Position numbers and translations under genes: made by a program. From an uncultured Parabacteroides sp. (GTDB taxonomy: Bacteria; Bacteroidota; Bacteroidia; Bacteroidales; Tannerellaceae): DNA of 54,297 nucleotides. Each line of letters opens with the position of its first letter. Position 1 is the stretch's first letter. Location: positions 1 to 54,297 of the forward strand of contig CALVFH010000003.1 in NCBI GenBank assembly GCA_944326775.1, read 5' to 3'. The notes under the pieces were generated by a model. It was not told the origin of the DNA. It saw nothing but the letters and a program-made list of their open reading frames with translations, and searched no databases. Shown here one piece after another: positions 1 to 7,134 of the stretch.

Positions 1-212
1 TCCTCGTTGAAGAAGAAATCTTCTTTACTTGGATAGTCTGGCCAGATATCTTCCATACATTCATATATCTCGCCTTCGTCTTCCATTTCTTGCAGATTTT
101 CGATTACTTCCAGAGGTGCACCAGAACGTTGTGCATAATCTATCAGTTCATCTTTGGTTGCGGGCCAAGGTGCATCTTCCAATTTCGAAGCCAATTCTAA
201 TGTCCAATACAT
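1..212 (-). CDS. DUF2795-type small acidic protein (3' end beyond window)
   Basis: Reading the minus strand from an ATG at 212 gives MYWTLELASKLEDAPWPA and continues open for 70 codons to the window edge, so the C-terminus is missing. The sequence (ELIDYAQRSGAPLEVIENLQ, then EDIWPDYPSKEDFFFNEE) matches the short, very acidic DUF2795 family that I know from Bacteroidetes; its function is not established. A promoter-like TATTTTTG lies about 55 bases upstream. Seen: reading frame and composition. Known: family membership. No function is claimed. Confidence 0.85.
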   Translation of the reverse strand, partial: MYWTLELASKLEDAPWPATKDELIDYAQRSGAPLEVIENLQEMEDEGEIYECMEDIWPDYPSKEDFFFNE

Positions 213-266
213 ATTGCGTTTAGTATTAAATGACTGTATTATCCAGTCAGGTTCTCAAATTTCCCG

Positions 267-296
267 CAAAAATAGAACATTATTTTTTAGATACAA
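267..296 (-). promoter_or_regulatory. Bacteroidetes-type promoter of the DUF2795 gene
   Basis: On the minus strand TATTTTTG (274-267) fits the -7 element TAnnTTTG, and TTG (296-294) lies 19 bases upstream as the -33 element. The promoter overlaps the 3' end of the upstream adenosyltransferase gene, so the small gene can be transcribed on its own. Confidence 0.55.
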
Positions 297-850
297 CTAT
301 AATCCCAAATAATTTCTTTACCACTATTACTTATACATTCTTTCCGGGCCAAAACAAACAGATAATCAGACAATCGATTCATAAAGATCAACACCGGTTC
401 TTCTATTGGACATTTCTCTGCCAAACGGTATATCTGGCGTTCTGCCCGACGGCAAACAGTCCGACAAACATGAGCTAAAGAAGCTGAACGGCAACCTCCC
501 GGCAATACAAAATGTTTCATCCGTGGCAATTCATTATCTAACCGATCTATTTCCCGCTCTATTTTTTCTATACTTTCCGGAGTCACTTGACTTTCTATCC
601 TCAATTCTGTTTTACTCTGGTCTGTTGCCAGATAGGATCCTATAGTAAACAATTTATGCTGAACAAAAAGTAAAAAGTTACAATCTGCCTCATCCTCAAT
701 AGACGTTATTAACAAACCGATAAATGAATTCAATTCATCCACCGTTCCATAACTTTCAATACGCTGATCAGCTTTTGATACCCGTTGACCACCCACCAGA
801 GAGGTCATGCCTTTATCTCCGGTTCCTGTATAAATCAAACTTTTCTTCAT
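287..850 (-). CDS. PduO-type cob(I)alamin adenosyltransferase
   Basis: Transfers the adenosyl group of ATP to cob(I)alamin (or corrinoid) to make coenzyme B12; a cytosolic trimer in characterised members. The 187-residue length is normal for the single-domain PduO family. Visible family motifs are TGTGDKG (residues 8-14, ATP-binding N-terminus), [13 protein letters not shown] (30-42), FVLPGG (114-119) and the arginine-rich helix R130...RRAER (134-138) that binds ATP and stabilises the trimer. The start ATG at 850 gives the canonical [11 protein letters not shown] beginning. No cobalamin riboswitch is evident in the 55 bases upstream. It probably supplies cofactor to methylmalonyl-CoA mutase or similar enzymes elsewhere (inference). 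Confidence 0.93.
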   Translation of the reverse strand: MKKSLIYTGTGDKGMTSLVGGQRVSKADQRIESYGTVDELNSFIGLLITSIEDEADCNFLLFVQHKLFTIGSYLATDQSKTELRIESQVTPESIEKIEREIDRLDNELPRMKHFVLPGGCRSASLAHVCRTVCRRAERQIYRLAEKCPIEEPVLIFMNRLSDYLFVLARKECISNSGKEIIWDYSCI

Positions 851-905
851 TTTTATTCCTACAATGATTTAATTGCAAAACGACTATTGATTTCCAAACT
901 TATTT

Positions 906-1658
906 CTAAAAGTAAACAATATAATCTTTTCGATGAAGCTTTTTATTAAAAAACACCAACCCAATATGATATAAGTCAAATGTCAAGACAACATCAGGAT
1001 GTTGCTTGATTTGTTTCCAACAATTCCGCATGGCCTGACTATCCCGCAATCCTTCCAATACAATAACCGTATCCGAAGTGATATATTCCATACAAGACAA
1101 AAACAAGTCATATACGTTAGGAAGACCTGCATTAAAAAACACAAAATCGACCTTCCCTAATTGCTGCAAAGCTTTGCACAAATGCGTTTCATACTTCCCC
1201 GCTTCCAATTTCAGATTCCGGCCTCCAGCTTTTTTATAACTCCATTGTGCCCATTCTGCTTTTGCCGGATCTTCTTCAAGTACAATACAGCGTAAATGTG
1301 AGGAATAAGCCGTCATATATAAGGTTGAAATACCCATTCCACATCCTATCTGTAACAGACGTTTCGGTTTAAAATAATTAGCCAACCGAAAAAGTAAACG
1401 CCCATGTGCCGGACGAATAGCCAACTTCACGGCCGCACGCCCAACGCTCTGCCTTCCATCACCAAAAGGCAACTGATTTTGGCACAATTGCCGTCGTACC
1501 AATTCAATCGTATCATAACAATAATAACCGTATCGCTCGTCTATTACGTTGGTAATTAAATTAAAGGCAAAAGGCGAATGAACTCCAAACCCCTTGCGAA
1601 AACGTAAGAAACGATAAAGTAGAATGATCTCTTTTCCTTTATTTAAAATCCGTATCAT
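906..1658 (-). CDS. class I SAM-dependent methyltransferase, O-methyltransferase-like
   Basis: A 250-residue protein whose central part has the Rossmann SAM-binding motif LLQIGCGMG (residues 101-109), followed at the end of the next strand by VLEED (126-130), whose acidic residue would bind the ribose of SAM, and later DFVFFNAG. The basic N-terminal 60 residues (LLYRFLRFRKGFGVHSPFAF) are typical of a Bacteroidales-specific group of such enzymes. The substrate cannot be told from the sequence. The stop of the upstream carboxypeptidase-regulatory-domain gene lies only five bases away, so the two are probably co-transcribed. Confidence 0.82.
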   Translation of the reverse strand: MIRILNKGKEIILLYRFLRFRKGFGVHSPFAFNLITNVIDERYGYYCYDTIELVRRQLCQNQLPFGDGRQSVGRAAVKLAIRPAHGRLLFRLANYFKPKRLLQIGCGMGISTLYMTAYSSHLRCIVLEEDPAKAEWAQWSYKKAGGRNLKLEAGKYETHLCKALQQLGKVDFVFFNAGLPNVYDLFLSCMEYITSDTVIVLEGLRDSQAMRNCWKQIKQHPDVVLTFDLYHIGLVFFNKKLHRKDYIVYF

Positions 1659-1663
1659 AAATA

Positions 1664-2947
1664 CTATTCGGTTTGAATCCGATTTTTCCTCAATTTGCTA
1701 ATAGCCTTTTCCAAAGATTCGTCTGGTTCGATGATATTATAATTTTCCCAGAAATCCACATCGGCAAAATGAGCGACATCGTCAGACAGACATTGATTCT
1801 GCTTAAACGCTAAACGCCGAGGGATATCATTCTCCCCGCCTTTCTTTCCATCGGTAATAACCACTTCGGAAAGCACCGTGTAACCCGTAGAGAAAAGTTT
1901 TCGCTTCCAATCGCATTTAAACCGGAACAAATTTCTGACATAACTCAAATACGTTTTTCCATCCCTCTCGACGTAATTCACCTGATAAGATACTTCCTGG
2001 GGCTTAAAACGCAAACCCAAAGGTTTCTTGCGCAAAATGGCTTGCGTCGCCTTATCCTGATCACGCATGTCCAAGGCAAACTCTGCCCGCGTAAACGACA
2101 GTTTTTCCATGTCAATATATAAACGCCCCTCATATAAAGCATAAGGCAATACAACCTGAGGTTCAAAACGGACTACATACTGAGGCCGGTCATTAATAAC
2201 CGCCGATTCTTCCATCCGAAAGCGATAGCACGGCAAAAATGCCTCGTCAAGCAACAAATCAGAATTCTTTACCACATCCAAATAGACTGAGGCATTCGGT
2301 CCTCCCAGCAATTTGATCGCCAACGTGTCGCTTGCTTTTTGACTAACAATCGTCCGTCCTTTCAACACCTGAACCCGATCATTGGCCACCGATTTATCAT
2401 AAGGCGTCTTTGATATTTTCACCACCGCCTCCGAAATATTAATAAAACGCTTGCGCTTTTGAGCAGTTTCCCGATAGAATCCAGTCAAAAGGCTCTGCTC
2501 AGAATCATAATTTTGAGGAATCTTCTTAATGGCTTCCTGAACCAGTTTCAACGGGTCGCGAGCATAAATCACCACTTCACTCAACTGGGTTGTATAAGGA
2601 GTAAGCAAAATGACACGCTTTTTCTTATCATCTTTTTCTCCAACTTTAAACTTCGCACTATAATACCCCAAATACGAAACTTCTATTTCCTCTTCGCCCT
2701 TCAGCGGATCTTTCAGCTTAAATAAAAACTCACCATCTTTGTTTGCCACGGTTCCGGCAGCATTTCCAGCCAATGAAATTGTGGCATAAGCAAGTTCTTT
2801 TTGCGTCTCACTATCCCGAACCACCCCGGAAATCGTCACATAATCATGCCGACTATCCTCGTCTTTTCCCGTATGAGCCGAAACGGTCACTGCCAATGTC
2901 GCCCATAACATCAAACAAACCAACCAAAAATATTTCCTTGTTTCCAT
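1664..2947 (-). CDS. exported protein with carboxypeptidase-like regulatory domain
   Basis: 427 residues. A hydrophobic segment near residues 8-24 ending at SAHT is a likely signal peptide. Residues about 36-125 form a CarboxypepD_reg-like beta-sandwich (VTISGVVRDSETQKELAYATISL... ISYLGY-type ending), the domain found at the N-terminus of many Bacteroidetes outer-membrane proteins. The remainder (from about YARDPLKLVQEAIKKIPQNY) is a conserved Bacteroidetes region of unknown role that usually follows this domain without a TonB barrel. It is probably an envelope protein facing the periplasm or surface. The function is not known; neighbours give no clear hint. Confidence 0.8.
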   Translation of the reverse strand: METRKYFWLVCLMLWATLAVTVSAHTGKDEDSRHDYVTISGVVRDSETQKELAYATISLAGNAAGTVANKDGEFLFKLKDPLKGEEEIEVSYLGYYSAKFKVGEKDDKKKRVILLTPYTTQLSEVVIYARDPLKLVQEAIKKIPQNYDSEQSLLTGFYRETAQKRKRFINISEAVVKISKTPYDKSVANDRVQVLKGRTIVSQKASDTLAIKLLGGPNASVYLDVVKNSDLLLDEAFLPCYRFRMEESAVINDRPQYVVRFEPQVVLPYALYEGRLYIDMEKLSFTRAEFALDMRDQDKATQAILRKKPLGLRFKPQEVSYQVNYVERDGKTYLSYVRNLFRFKCDWKRKLFSTGYTVLSEVVITDGKKGGENDIPRRLAFKQNQCLSDDVAHFADVDFWENYNIIEPDESLEKAISKLRKNRIQTE

Positions 2948-2967
2948 AAGTAACGTTATTTTAAAAA

Positions 2968-3279
2968 TTAGATTTCTTCCCCATGAATTCCCGTCACCGC
3001 CAGAATAATGTCTGACGATACACCCGCAGCTTTCAGCTTACAGGCAATATCAAGCAATGAAAAGTGAACTTCATACATTTTTCCTTCTTCAAAACCCAAA
3101 GAACGTCCTCTTTCCCAGCCTGTCTTAAAGCCCTCTTCGTAGCCAGTCAAAAAACCCTCCAAAATAGACATCTTTATGGCATCTTTGCCTTTTTTATCCA
3201 AATCCGGCGTAATGTTATCTTGGAATAATTGTTTCATTATTCCATCAAACCGATTTTTATTCAGTTTTTTATCCTCCAT
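2968..3279 (-). CDS. small hypothetical protein with Rpn-like C-terminal tail
   Basis: The frame is open back to 3438, but I place the start at the ATG at 3279 (MEDKKLNKNRFDGIMKQLF) because a TAAATTTG -7 element lies at 3310-3303 and the sequence upstream of the ATG reads as non-coding. That gives 103 residues: a repetitive glycine/charged middle (GFLTGYEEGFKTGWERGRSLGFEEGK) and a C-terminus LLDIACKLKAAGVSSDIILAVTGI. This tail resembles the end of Rpn/PD-(D/E)XK transposase-like proteins of Bacteroidetes, so the gene may be a relic or a short relative lacking the nuclease part (inference). The nuclease residues are not present. Confidence 0.55.
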   Translation of the reverse strand: MEDKKLNKNRFDGIMKQLFQDNITPDLDKKGKDAIKMSILEGFLTGYEEGFKTGWERGRSLGFEEGKMYEVHFSLLDIACKLKAAGVSSDIILAVTGIHGEEI

Positions 3280-3447
3280 TGTTTTCCATCGTTTGCTGTA
3301 TGCAAATTTACAAAAAATCTCTGAAATATCCACCAATTTGCAGTAGGGTACGCACCCGCTTTCTTTGGCAAGAAAAATATAAAAAGAAATGGGATTATTG
3401 AAAAATCTACAAATCAGCGCATTGCACTGTAACATCATAATCAGAGC

Positions 3448-3645
3448 GTGACAGTTGTGACAGTGTGACAGTTGTTTTTTGAGCTATCATAAATCATGAA
3501 GGAAAAATCATATAATATATATAATATATATTATATTATATATATTATATATATATATTATTATTATAGTATATTTTTCTACAAAGGAAGCACACACCAC
3601 CCAAAAAGCATTTGTCACAACTGTCACAACTGTCACAACTGTCAC
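3448..3645. repeat. inverted TGTCACAAC repeats flanking an AT palindrome
   Basis: The left arm (3448-3474) has GTGACAGTTGTGACAG plus a further GTGACAGTTG. The right arm (3613-3645) has three and two-thirds direct copies of the 9-mer TGTCACAAC. The 16 bases 3448-3463 and 3630-3645 are exact reverse complements. Between them, 3510-3566 is almost pure alternating A/T and itself palindromic. The whole region could extrude as a large cruciform. No open frame here looks like a gene. Confidence 0.8.
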
Positions 3646-3702
3646 GTTTGGTCATTTTATAATGCAAAAATAAAACGCATCTTTGGCAACCGGGAAATAT
3701 AG

Positions 3703-3719
3703 TTTCGCGCCCCGCGAAA
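3703..3719. repeat. short perfect hairpin TTTCGCG-CCC-CGCGAAA
   Basis: A 7-bp perfect stem with a three-base loop, in the gene-free region between the small orphan and the flippase. It is not followed by a T run, so it is not a classical terminator on either strand. Confidence 0.6.
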
Positions 3720-3786
3720 ATCATGTTTAGCATTCTTAACAATTCGCCCCCTCCCCAAAATGGTACCATCTGCGGAGTGGATGTCG

Positions 3787-3874
3787 TATCTTTGCATTGT
3801 CGATCGATGAGTAACGTAATTCAATTTTAATCATAAAATTTTTAAGATTATGGGAACATCAACACGAGGATTTA
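3787..3874 (+). pseudogene. orphan promoter, leader and truncated reading frame
   Basis: TATCTTTG (3787-3794) fits the -7 element TAnnTTTG. It is followed by an AT-rich 55-base leader and an ATG at 3850 (MGTSTRGFTIS). The frame then runs into the antisense of the flippase gene, whose stop is at 3872, and the residues beyond that point are low in coding character. I read this as the 5' end of a gene whose body has been lost, with the junction at about 3870. There is no clear -33 element. Which gene it was cannot be told. Confidence 0.4.
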
Positions 3875-5080
3875 CGATTTCAATCTCCCGATCAGCACCC
3901 GGGAGACACAAAACATCGTACAAAAAGCAATGCTCGTCGCAGCTGCACCTCCGTTTACACCCCACAACGGAACCAGAAAACAACCCAATAGCAACAGGAC
4001 AAGCAAACCAACGCAGGAAGCCAAAGCACTATAGCGCACCCGCCCGCTGGCAATAAAATATTGGCTCAGAATGGTATTGCAAGCTAAAGCGACAATCCCC
4101 GGGGAAAGCCATTGGATAACTTCCGAAATGCCGGAAAATTCATCGGTAAACAGATAATCGGTATATATTTTTTCTGGAATACACAAGATAACCAGCATTA
4201 CAAGCAGTGTGCTTAGAAAGGTCCATTTCAATAAATGAAAAGTTATCTGACGTTGCGTCCGTTCATTATCGCTCCGCGCAACCTCTCCATTAACAATATA
4301 ACCGACAGCCCGACTGATATGCCAAACACTTTCCGAGATTTTCGTTCCGCCATCCAGCAAACCGACTCCCCCCAGCCCCACAAACCGTTGAACAAAGAAA
4401 TAATTCAGACGTGAAGAAAGTGTTTCTGCCAGATTATCCACATTACTCCAGATTCCATAAATGAACATCTCTTTCAATACCAGCCCATATTTTCTGCCTT
4501 TTAAAGGCACTAAACTTTGTAAATCATGACGCAAAAAGAAAAAACTGATTAAAAGGGCCATTAAGTTTGCCAGATACAAAGCTTGCAAATAAGCGGCTAT
4601 ACTTTTTTCACCTAACACGAAATAAAACAAAAGAAGGCAGATAAATAGAAACCCTCCTTGCAAGAAATACACCCCGTTAAATGCTCCTATCCGAGCCTTA
4701 CCAAGAAGGAAACGAGAATTGGCAGCTATTAATGAATTCAACATTGCCAGTATATAAACATCTTTCCAATAGTCTGTTGGGAACAAATCCAAACCTAACA
4801 TGATACACGCCGCAAGAGCCGAACCCAAAATTGCCCAAAGATATGCCGGGATCAAAATAGCAAACAAGCCATAACGATTCATGAAATAGACAATCGTACT
4901 GCCACAAAAAATGCTGTTAAACATAACGGCCAGATTCATTGAGGCTAAAACAATCGCTACCAGACCTACGGCTTCAACACCTAATACCTTCGCATTAATA
5001 AAAACCAACAAGAGGTTCAAAAACGCGACAAGATAGCGTGTGCCTATGGTCTGCAATACTTTGAATCCCTCTGAACTCAT
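3872..5080 (-). CDS. oligosaccharide flippase / polysaccharide biosynthesis membrane protein
   Basis: 402 residues starting at the ATG at 5080; a TTG four codons upstream is possible but less likely. The sequence has about 12 hydrophobic helices spread over its length (for example LVAFLNLLLVFINAKVLGVEAVGLVAI, residues 16-42 region) and matches the MOP/Wzx-like group, which moves lipid-linked glycans across the inner membrane. The early YLVAFLNLLLVFINAKVLG with VGLVAIVLA is characteristic of that fold. No glycosyltransferase genes flank it; it lies just 12 bases downstream of the M20 deacylase gene. The substrate is unknown. Confidence 0.82.
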   Translation of the reverse strand: MSSEGFKVLQTIGTRYLVAFLNLLLVFINAKVLGVEAVGLVAIVLASMNLAVMFNSIFCGSTIVYFMNRYGLFAILIPAYLWAILGSALAACIMLGLDLFPTDYWKDVYILAMLNSLIAANSRFLLGKARIGAFNGVYFLQGGFLFICLLLFYFVLGEKSIAAYLQALYLANLMALLISFFFLRHDLQSLVPLKGRKYGLVLKEMFIYGIWSNVDNLAETLSSRLNYFFVQRFVGLGGVGLLDGGTKISESVWHISRAVGYIVNGEVARSDNERTQRQITFHLLKWTFLSTLLVMLVILCIPEKIYTDYLFTDEFSGISEVIQWLSPGIVALACNTILSQYFIASGRVRYSALASCVGLLVLLLLGCFLVPLWGVNGGAAATSIAFCTMFCVSRVLIGRLKS

Positions 5081-5092
5081 GAAAAACGACAA

Positions 5093-6145
5093 TTAATGAA
5101 GTTCCAGACCTGAAAGCAGACGCACATAGACATCTATCGCCTCCCGAATTTCCATTAACTCAATATATTCGTCTGCTGAATGAGATCGTGCGGACTGCCC
5201 GGGACCGATTTTTACCGAAGGAAATGGCATCAATGCCTGGTCGCTCAATGTCGGCGAACCAAATGGCTCAAGTCCCAACATCAAAGCCCGTTGAACAAAG
5301 GGATGATTCAAATCGACGCGAGAAGAATTAAGACGGAAACTCCGAGCCACGACTTGACTCCCGACATGTTCGGCAATTTGCTTATATAGCTCTTCATTAC
5401 TATAAAATTCATTTGACCGGACATCAACCGTAAATTCACAACGGTCGGGAACAACATTATGCTGTGTACCCGCATGGATAATGGTCACCGACATCTTAAC
5501 CGGCCCCAAGAAATCACTCTGCTTCGGGAACTGATAGGTACGAAACCAGTTGATATCATCCATCGCCTTATAAATCGCATTCACACCTTCATTACGAGCA
5601 GCATGCCCCGCGCGACCGGTCGCCACACAATCGAGCACCATCAAGCCTTTCTCTGCCACGGCCGGGCGCATCCCCGTAGGCTCACCTACAACGGCAAACG
5701 CGATAGGAGGCAAATAAGGCAACACCTTTTCCAATCCATTCGTTCCAGAAACTTCTTCTTCACAAGAAGCTAAAAAAATAAGATTATAAGGCTGTTCGTT
5801 TTCAGTCAATAAACAAAAAGCGGCATATAAAGACACCACACTCGCCCCTGCATCATTAGAACCTAAACCATAAAGACGATCATCTTCAGTTTCTTCGGGA
5901 GAAAAAGGATCACGGGTCCAACCCGAAACCGGACGGACCGTATCAATATGCGAATTAAGCAAGAGTGTTGGCTTCTGAGGATCGATAGCACCTGCCATCA
6001 AATAAATATTGTTCCCTATACGCGAAACCAAATGTCCTTCCTTCCGCCAAATATTTTCCAAAAAATCGGCCACCGCCGTTTCTTCCCGACTGAATGACGG
6101 ACGACTGATCATCCCTTTCAATATATCTAATGCTTTATAAAACAT
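5093..6145 (-). CDS. M20 family metallo-hydrolase, ArgE-like amino-acid deacylase
   Basis: 350 residues. Di-zinc ligands are visible: H66 and D68 in LNSHIDTV, D98 in GLGSNDAG, the catalytic/metal glutamates in ASCEEEVSG (about 129-131) and the acidic residue in VVGEPTG. The central dimerisation domain follows (GRAGHAAR). Members in Bacteroidetes with this layout remove an acetyl or succinyl group from ornithine or citrulline in arginine synthesis; B. fragilis-type organisms use N-succinyl intermediates. No other arg gene is adjacent, so the exact substrate is inferred from family resemblance only. The gene starts 37 bases after ribF on the same strand. Confidence 0.85.
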   Translation of the reverse strand: MFYKALDILKGMISRPSFSREETAVADFLENIWRKEGHLVSRIGNNIYLMAGAIDPQKPTLLLNSHIDTVRPVSGWTRDPFSPEETEDDRLYGLGSNDAGASVVSLYAAFCLLTENEQPYNLIFLASCEEEVSGTNGLEKVLPYLPPIAFAVVGEPTGMRPAVAEKGLMVLDCVATGRAGHAARNEGVNAIYKAMDDINWFRTYQFPKQSDFLGPVKMSVTIIHAGTQHNVVPDRCEFTVDVRSNEFYSNEELYKQIAEHVGSQVVARSFRLNSSRVDLNHPFVQRALMLGLEPFGSPTLSDQALMPFPSVKIGPGQSARSHSADEYIELMEIREAIDVYVRLLSGLELH

Positions 6146-6182
6146 AATGTCAAAAATTTATATATACCTGCAACTAACATAA

Positions 6183-7103
6183 TCACAACATTTCACGAAC
6201 CGTTTTCTCATCCCGCTTCAATTGCTCTTGCAACTCATTTAAGGTATCAAAATGGATATCATCCCGAATACGACGAATAAATAAAACACTTATCGCTTCC
6301 TGGTAAATACTCCCTGAAAAATCAAGAATATATACTTCAATGCTAACGTTCGTTCCATTATGTAAGGTAGGGCGAGAACCGATATAAAGCATCCCCTTAT
6401 ACTTTTGTCCGTTTAAGAACACATATACGGCATAGACACCAATTGCCGGAATCAGCTTCTGCGGTTCATCAACGGTTATATTTGCCGTAGGGAAACCCAA
6501 CTTCCGCCCCATTTGATAACCAGAAACAACATGCCCTTTTAAAGAATACGGATAAGACAAAAGCAAAGCAGCATCTTCCACCTTTCCTTGCTTTAAGCAA
6601 CGGCGAATCAAAGACGAACTAACCGGAATTTCATCGGCTTCCAAAGAGGCGGCTTTTATCACATCCATCCCACAGGCTTCCCCATAGGATACATATTGCT
6701 CAAATCCATCTTCTCGATTATGCCCGAACCGATGATCGTACCCCACAACAAGTGCCTTCACATGATAATCAGCCGACAACACTTCGGAAAGGAATTGTTG
6801 TGCACTCAAATTAGCCAGCTGCAAAGTAAAATCAAGAACAATGCAATAATCAATATTCATAGAAGCCAATAAATCAATCTTTTCTGGCAAGGAATTAAGC
6901 AATTCCGGCTGATAATCCGCATGAAGCACTTTTCGTGGATGCTGCGAAAAAGTAATCACCGCCGACGGCAATTTATACCTCCCGGCAACTTCCTTGAGTT
7001 GGTCTATCAAAAAACGATGTCCGCGATGCACTCCATCAAAAAAACCAATAGTGGCCACCAGACCTGCCGCATCTACTTTTTGTCCATCTCTAATTAGCTT
7101 CAT
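6183..7103 (-). CDS. ribF: bifunctional riboflavin kinase / FAD synthetase
   Basis: Converts riboflavin to FMN and FMN to FAD in the cytosol. At 306 residues it has the standard two-domain length. The N-terminal nucleotidyltransferase has GFFDGVHRGH (residues 20-29, with the HxGH motif H26-H29), and VVGYDHRFGHNREDG in the middle. The C-terminal flavokinase domain begins near VVSGYQMGRKLGFPTANI, with the family's GxxxGFPTAN motif, and has the family SRPT (IGSRPTLHNG) and IEVYILDFSG segments. It lies 31 bases downstream of the porW-like gene. No FMN riboswitch is present upstream. Confidence 0.96.
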   Translation of the reverse strand: MKLIRDGQKVDAAGLVATIGFFDGVHRGHRFLIDQLKEVAGRYKLPSAVITFSQHPRKVLHADYQPELLNSLPEKIDLLASMNIDYCIVLDFTLQLANLSAQQFLSEVLSADYHVKALVVGYDHRFGHNREDGFEQYVSYGEACGMDVIKAASLEADEIPVSSSLIRRCLKQGKVEDAALLLSYPYSLKGHVVSGYQMGRKLGFPTANITVDEPQKLIPAIGVYAVYVFLNGQKYKGMLYIGSRPTLHNGTNVSIEVYILDFSGSIYQEAISVLFIRRIRDDIHFDTLNELQEQLKRDEKTVREML

Positions 7104-7134
7104 AAATCCGACGATTCCTCCTTTATATTTTGAG

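Noticed and set aside
287-905. Cobalamin riboswitch for the adenosyltransferase gene
   Set aside because: Only 55 bases separate it from the next gene and no B12-box-like sequence is seen.
3280-3438. Upstream extension of the small orphan protein
   Set aside because: The added 53 residues are cysteine-rich, non-family-like and cross the likely promoter at 3303-3310.
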